Below are positions 58,666 to 64,000 of a stretch of 64,000 nucleotides of DNA, one piece after another (the first letter of the stretch is position 1; the number at the start of each line of letters is the position of its first letter). The translations under genes and the position numbers were made by a program. A model generated the notes under the pieces. That model did no database searches and had not been told where the DNA came from. It was given only the letters and a program-made list of their open reading frames with translations. The stretch spans positions 29,754,254 to 29,818,253 of the forward strand of contig OZ025260.1 of assembly GCA_964019135.1 (NCBI GenBank), written 5' to 3'. The DNA is from Arenicola marina (taxonomy: Eukaryota; Annelida; Polychaeta; Arenicolidae).

Positions 58666-59089
58666 CCCTATGGCACCCCGGGCACGTACTTTGTTGATAT
58701 TCTGTAACCCGTAACTTTTATTGTAACTCCCTAAGTCGATCGATGTGCGGCAGTCCCGTCGTCGATCGACTTAAAGAGGTTTTACTGTAGTAACTATTGT
58801 TAAGGGCAGTGTACTATTGTTAGGCAAAAAAGAATGTAAGTACTTCGCCTGTTGGAGAACAGTAATGGCCATTAAATCATTAGACCGGTGTTAGCGTCAT
58901 TCATATCAGAGATTTGGGTAATAACTCCAGAAACATCAAAGACATTTTGCACTACTTTGGTAAAGTGTAACCGGTTTTTTGGTCACTCTCTCTTTACATT
59001 CACGATCATATTCTGGACATTCAGTGCACATTTTGATTAAGCAATCCACTTTGTCGAGGAGGGAAAAAACAGAATGTCGCACCAGATGA

Positions 59090-61146
59090 TCAGCCCAGGA
59101 ACAAACTCAAATGACACAAAAATCTATCCACTGTAGGCACATGGTAATGTGTCGGCCTGATCAAGCAATCCACGTCTACACAGGGCAACATTACGACATC
59201 TGTCGTGTGGTAATAATGCCGAGGCAATAACGTATTCGTTAATACCCTTAGTGGGAGGCCTTTTTATAAGCTACAAAACAGAATGATGTAATAAATGATG
59301 GAGTACATGGAGTTCTTGGATGTAACCCACTCGCGGCCTTGGAGCCTTTGTAACATGGCTACCAGATAAACAGAACTGACGCATCACGAACCAGTTGTTT
59401 GGTCCTGTCCAATATATCTGTTATTTATCCCTTAGCTTTTTGTTCTTACTTGCCTTTCATGAGTTTTAGGTGTGTGTGTTTGGTAGAGCTGGCTGGCACG
59501 TGGTCGAGAGGCATAGATATCATCCACAGTGGCGCTAAACGTGACAAAAATAGGTCTGGCAATAGGGTCGCTATAACCAGTAACATTTGTGGTATGTTCT
59601 TTGAAATGAGATGCTTGTATCTGCTTTGTCAGTCACAAGTCTCATTCAAGAGAATCAGCAAACTCGGCTGCCCTATAACACCGACAGAGATAGTCTTCCT
59701 TCTTTGCTCATTTATGACTCAATATGACGTCATAAGTTCATTATGATCTCATGGCAGCGCCACCTGGCGGCGTCGCCGTATGTTTCCGTTGAAATATCAA
59801 GTCATTTGAACCCTTTATTTGCTGGGTCTATTTGGCCCGCGACTAGAACCAGTTTGTAACAATCGCCTCTTTGTGATGAGTTATGGCCATATTGGTGCGT
59901 GAGAAGTATCGCTCGGCGCGTGACGTCAGAAATAACATTTTTTATTATTATAGTAGATCGATGTGAACATGAAGGCTGGTCAAGAAGAAAGGGCACACCA
60001 GGGTGAGCTATCAAAATGGCAACTCCGCCATGCTCACAGTCCAGAGATCAGGGTATCCTTTCGCAAGATGTCGTAAATTTTGCTCGTAACATGTTTTTAA
60101 TGGTATTGGCGGAAAATAAGTCGTATGGAGACGGCTGCAACACAATAATGGCCGTAAAACACTTAGTTCCGTTGCTCGCAGTAGTTAAATTAGCAAGTAA
60201 AAGATACGGTTACGAGCTTACCAAGTTTTGATGGTAAATGGAAACAATTGGTGCGTACCTCTGTGTGTTTTGTTGCATTATGGCTGACGAGACGATACCG
60301 TGACCAAGCTACTTTTCACAAGTAAAGTGATACTGTTCCCGCGTTTTGATTGCTTGTGGATAATAAAATAAGAACCAGACGACCTCGTAATGCAGTGTTT
60401 GGTGGACACATTCTACAACCTGGAAAAATGTTTGCTACATATAAATCATGCGATGTGTGAAATGTGTGTCAAATAATGCAGACGTTTATGCATAATGATA
60501 ATATACTCGATGTCCTCCATTAGCACACGAGCATTGTTCATTCAGAATCCTATTAATATCCAACCTAGGGCGCTCACCACTACACCAATGAGGCCCGCCC
60601 TCTAGCCAACATAATCCATCTCACAAGGAAGATATTGTTCAGACTTTTACCATACTTCTTTTCCGTCATCGAATCTGTGTTAATTTACCATGCAACACCA
60701 CGCGACTATTTCTCGATGTATTAATGAGTGATTGTGATTGTATGAGCGGCAACACGCCCCAGGTATGTCGCTATAATTGATGAGGAAACTCGTGACGGAG
60801 CAACATAGCAATATGGCTGCATTGTTCTCGTGGATTATATTTACCGTTTATTACATAATGCCATAAAAGATAAGACATTGATTTTTCAATAATGCATGAA
60901 ATCTGGTTGGCTCAGTCCAAAGGAAGTGGAACATTTTGATGATAACTCTAGATGTTTACAATTCCTCGACAAACGGAGTCACATTGCGTTTGCTTGATCA
61001 CCCCATGTAAGGTTCGTTCCTACGGAACCATTGACACTGCGAGCAGACATTTATTTGTTGATGACATTGTACTAAGCGATACGACAGGAAAACACCGACA
61101 CAACGCATCAGCACATCTAGCAGTGATGCCGTCACTTCCAGGATAT
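59090..61146 (+). repeat. Right-arm modules p and q and flank
   Basis: Third copy of the 26.06-27.06 / 32.44-34.12 kb segment. Shared phrases include 'gtgtgtgtttggtagagc', 'gataga.atcatccacagtggcgct', 'caccgacagagatagtcttcct' and 'cccatgtaaggttcgttcc'. A degraded tRNA-like head lies at 60,555-60,605 (minus). No gene. Confidence 0.85.
59760..59772 (+). promoter_or_regulatory. CTCF-like motif in module q
   Basis: CCACCTGGCGGCG, one base different from the 26,491 and 33,703 copies. TGACGTCA lies upstream at about 59,725-59,732. Confidence 0.3.
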
Positions 61147-62280
61147 TGTGACGCCTCCCATTTGGGTACCCGGGGGAATGAGGTCTTTTTGCAAAATTAT
61201 CCCTTTGTGTTACGCTGTCAACCCCAAATAAACTGTTTACTTGCCTTGTATCAGGCCATAGTCACTTTCTGTTGTCTGTTTAACTTGTCTATTCTTATTT
61301 GGGATGGTACGAACCAACGTTTTGGGGGATGTTTACCTCCGGGGGGCGACCATGTTTGTTGTTCCTCGCGCGCAGCTTCGTTTAAATAGTTATGTCAATT
61401 ACCAACGTTTTGTAACCTGGCTGCCAACAACAAGCACATTTATGTATAAAACACTGGTTTCTGGTCTTGTTCACTTTGTCGGATATTTTGTTTATGTTTT
61501 AATGTAAGCCAGCAACATGCTTCACATACTTTAGACTCTTAAATTAAGGAGAAACGAGAAAAGGGAGATGTAGATTATTTCTGTGTGCATCTTCCGGTGA
61601 GAAGGGTATTTAAGAGAAGACGCCGACTGAGATTCGCATTGAGAGGCATTCAGATTCAAAGGTTCAGATGTAGAAGTCAGAGCTTAGTTATGGGACCGTT
61701 GACCCAGTCACCCCCTCCCCCACCCCCCCCCCCCTCCCGTTTTTCTTCCTTATTAACCACCATATCACGATGCCGATGACCACGATGACCCAGATGATGT
61801 GACGATGCGTGAACACGATGACCCAGATGATACGATGCCGATGACCACGATGACCCAGGTGATGTGACGATGCGTGAACACGATGACCCAGATGATACGA
61901 TGCCGATGAGGAATCTGTTGATTTGTCCTGGCCTCCCACTCTACTGGATAGAATTTGACCCACCTAACTAACCTACCCCTTGCATTTCCCTACTAGCATC
62001 TGTATGAATAGTCTGTTGCTTTAAGAATTTATAGCATAGACTACTGCCTTTAAGGTTGGGGGCACATTTTTGGTGTTATTTATTAGGTATCTCATTGTAC
62101 CAGTGTGCACTATTATCATTTAATGAGTCTATGCCAGAGTAAAGATCCGGTGTACATATAGATTTGTTTACTTTTATGTTCTCTTTGTACCTGCCTTCAG
62201 AAGAAGATGTAAATAAATGCCGCCAATGGTGGGAGACTGAGATTATCTTTGTCAATAGTTGTTTATTATGTTATTTCTTT
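61147..62280 (+). mobile_element. Possible solo LTR (Gypsy-like) of about 1.1 kb
   Basis: It begins TGTGACGCC exactly where left-arm homology stops (after 'aggatat', partner 'tgaatat'). It has 'gggtatttaagagaag' (61,606-61,622) as a TATA-like box and 'gtaaataaatgccgcc' (62,208-62,224) as a polyadenylation-like signal. Left-arm homology resumes by about 62,290. I could not find a clean ...CA end or target-site duplication, and part of the left-arm partner (31.95-32.44 kb) is missing here. The LTR call is therefore an inference. Confidence 0.45.
61769..61911 (+). repeat. 65-bp minisatellite, 2.2 copies
   Basis: Copies start at 61,769, 61,834 and 61,899 (partial) and begin 'gatgccgatgaccacgatga'. 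The two full copies differ by one base. Each 65-bp unit is itself made of GATGACC/ACGATG sub-repeats. Confidence 0.92.
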
Positions 62281-62879
62281 TCCATTTGGAGGAATCATTG
62301 CAGCTGATACACTGAAGCTTGGATCCTGTTTCGTTGATGAAGGGCTACCTCCATGACCAGAACGTTTCCATTTGCCTTTGCATCACATCACCGTCCTTTG
62401 TAAAGTGCAAGTGCAAGATATCGACAGATCTCGACAAGATAGTCTTATGGCAATATATTGTTTTTGGTCAGCAAGGGTAGTACAATTCCCATGGAGGCAG
62501 GCCACAGTGTTCAGGTCAGCTTATTTATTTAACGGCGATGTATATACATGCACTTCCATTAAATGGAAATTATTTACCTTTTATCATTACATATTTTTTT
62601 TCAAAACCGTCTTATGGACAATCATTTTATACGGGAAAAGGATGTCACGAATTATTGTTCCCGGCATGTACGTTGGTAATTTACGTTATTTTGAGTTCGT
62701 TATTAGCTTTTTCTCATTATACTTCCTTCACAAGCCTTATTTCATGGGACACATACAACCCTTTTTCTCGATAAGAAAGCCTAAATCCATTATCATGGAG
62801 TATCTTACGACAACGTGACAGCCGACAGAGGGATTGAAATGTTCGTGCTGCTGATAATCATAGAAGCACAAATGGAAGT

Positions 62880-63560
62880 AGATTAGATCCCCCGAAACCA
62901 TGCTCCACTTTACGACGTGCGCGCTACCTGGTGAGCGACCTCTACCATTGGACTTCCGGCTTGGGATCTCCAGTGTTATTAGCATGGAACGATCTCTAGG
63001 GTGCTGTACGGGGATGTGTCTAGAATTACTTCTAGCTAGATAGAGGCAGTTCAGTGGCGCTCTCTGATGAAATGTCTCTGGGACTATACCTCCTTACCGC
63101 GGGTCGTTCGTCGGCTGCAAATGGGAGAAATCACTGTCTGGGGACCGAATCAGCGCCCGGATGTGGTTTTCCATGGCCACGTGATTGCCTCTGATTCCCG
63201 CCGTGGCCACTCAACGTCACTTTTTTGCGAAGGTTATTTTCTCCGAAGTACGGATCTACAGCCATCAAGGGGTTGGCTTCGTGTTCTGATGACCCGGTCA
63301 GTGGCCAGGATACCCATCAAGTTCGGGGTATGGCGCCAGGACAAATGTGACAGGCGGTGACCATGCGTGAGGCGTCCTTAACACTGTCATCCTGTCGGCG
63401 TGGGTACAGTGCACACGACGCGAACAACTAATGAGGAAAGGGACAGAACAGAAGGCCCGACAAGCACAGGGCCTCGAGGGCCACAACACGTCGACACAAG
63501 GGCAGGGGCAGCGCATCTCTATGCAAGTATTGTGGGATGGTGTAGCCAACATTAATCTGA
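62880..63560 (-). repeat. Module P, inverted
   Basis: Reverse of 10.6-11.06 and 43.3-43.9 kb: 'ggacttccggcttgggatctccagtgttatt', then 'gtggccaggatacccatcaag', then 'gacaggcggtgaccatgcgtg', then 'gaggaaagggacagaaca'. Confidence 0.75.
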
Positions 63561-63569
63561 AGCATGCGG

Positions 63570-64000
63570 TCGTGGTAAACCTGATGAATGGATACTTTTT
63601 TCTTATGTTGGTTTGTTTGGTTTGTTAAGGTGAAATTCAGCGATTTTCGTCTTATGTCGGTCTGTTCGGTTTGTCTGTCTGCGTGTCTGTCTGTCTGTAA
63701 CGCAATGCATTATCTTTTGAATGTCTTAAGATATCGACTTTCAAAATCACGCCAAGATGATGAATGGCCATCGTCAGACTGAGTTAGATGATGTAGGTCA
63801 AAGGTCACAGGAGAGGATTTTGGCGGGGAAATGGTCTCCTCAATTTCTCCATGAAGGGGACAAGTCAGACAAACGGCACCTTTGGTGAAACATGACGTTA
63901 GTATTTAGACGCAAAGTACTTTTGATCAAGGTCACGCATCCAAGGTGAAGGTCACAGCAAGGTCAAGGTCACGAAACATGTTTTTCCGTGTAACTCTGTT
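63570..64000 (+). repeat. Unrelated repeat tail with CTGT and AAGGTCA motifs
   Basis: 63,660-63,697 is rich in (TGTC)n. 63,795-64,000 holds several AGGTCA half-sites ('ggtcaaaggtcac', 'caaggtcaaggtcac'). This sequence resembles none of the modules. Such AAGGTCA-dense repeats are common in some invertebrate genomes. It is cut by the window end. Confidence 0.6.

Larger units (their letters stand above)
49930..62710 (+). repeat. Large imperfect palindrome, right arm
   Basis: Partner of 31,550-48,125; see that entry for landmark pairs. Right-only additions are 50.5-51.58 kb (modules c and flank), the LINE fragment region 57.2-58.78 kb and the LTR-like segment 61.15-62.28 kb. The rest is module DNA: h inverted 52,025-52,340, q 54,190-54,310, m 55,600-55,770, v 56,690-56,880, p 59,100-59,560 and q 59,690-59,900. 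Confidence 0.85.

Noticed and set aside
31550..62710. Giant DNA transposon with terminal inverted repeats (arms as TIRs)
   Set aside because: Arms of 13-17 kb made of shuffled modules, no transposase or polymerase remnant between them, and no target-site duplication at the outer ends. I keep it as a palindrome of unknown origin.
63795..64000. Nuclear-receptor response element cluster (several AGGTCA half-sites)
   Set aside because: The half-sites appear to be part of a simple repeat; spacing is irregular and there is no nearby gene.

Overview
This is eukaryotic, almost certainly metazoan, intergenic DNA. It has no host gene, no operon structure and no long ORFs apart from one retrotransposon. 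It is AT-leaning and dense in diverged repeats, tRNA-derived SINE-like fragments, 5'-truncated LINE copies and minisatellites. The LINE reverse transcriptase and the AAGGTCA-rich, CTGT-rich tail at 63.6-64.0 kb resemble repeats I associate with marine invertebrates, possibly molluscs. That taxonomic guess is weak.

Reading both strands shows that most of the window is built from a limited set of non-coding modules (here called h, c, s, v, q, p, P, M and m). They recur two to eight times, in both orientations and in different orders. Three large architectures stand out. (1) A direct duplication: 3.78-10.31 kb is repeated at 12.00-18.36 kb, and the tail of a third copy lies at 1-370. (2) A palindrome centred near 30.2 kb, with arms 26.06-29.11 and 31.24-34.12. 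(3) A much larger imperfect palindrome centred near 49.0 kb, with arms about 31.55-48.12 and 49.93-62.71. The two palindromes share the 31.5-34.1 kb segment, so that stretch exists three times in +,-,+ order.

Younger insertions sit on this scaffold, and in several cases the opposite palindrome arm preserves the empty site. These are a 3.2-kb LINE at 36,041-39,267 (empty site near 55.88 kb), a module P insertion at 42.33-43.92 kb, a LINE 3' fragment at 57.2-58.78 kb, and an LTR-like segment at 61.15-62.28 kb. A 20-bp minisatellite of about 44.5 monomers without indels (27,591-28,480) grew inside one copy of module M. Four unexpanded M copies elsewhere show the likely single-copy seed. The array has a 100-bp higher-order unit of five monomers.

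The only substantial protein-coding sequence is the LINE ORF2 at 36,352-39,276 (minus). It has the tail of the endonuclease, a full reverse transcriptase with the YADD motif, and a C-terminal CCHC knuckle. The long ORFs in all six frames at 27.4-28.6 kb come from the minisatellite and are not genes. Module names are mine. Similarities and boundaries were judged by eye, so boundaries are good to tens of bases unless an exact junction is stated.
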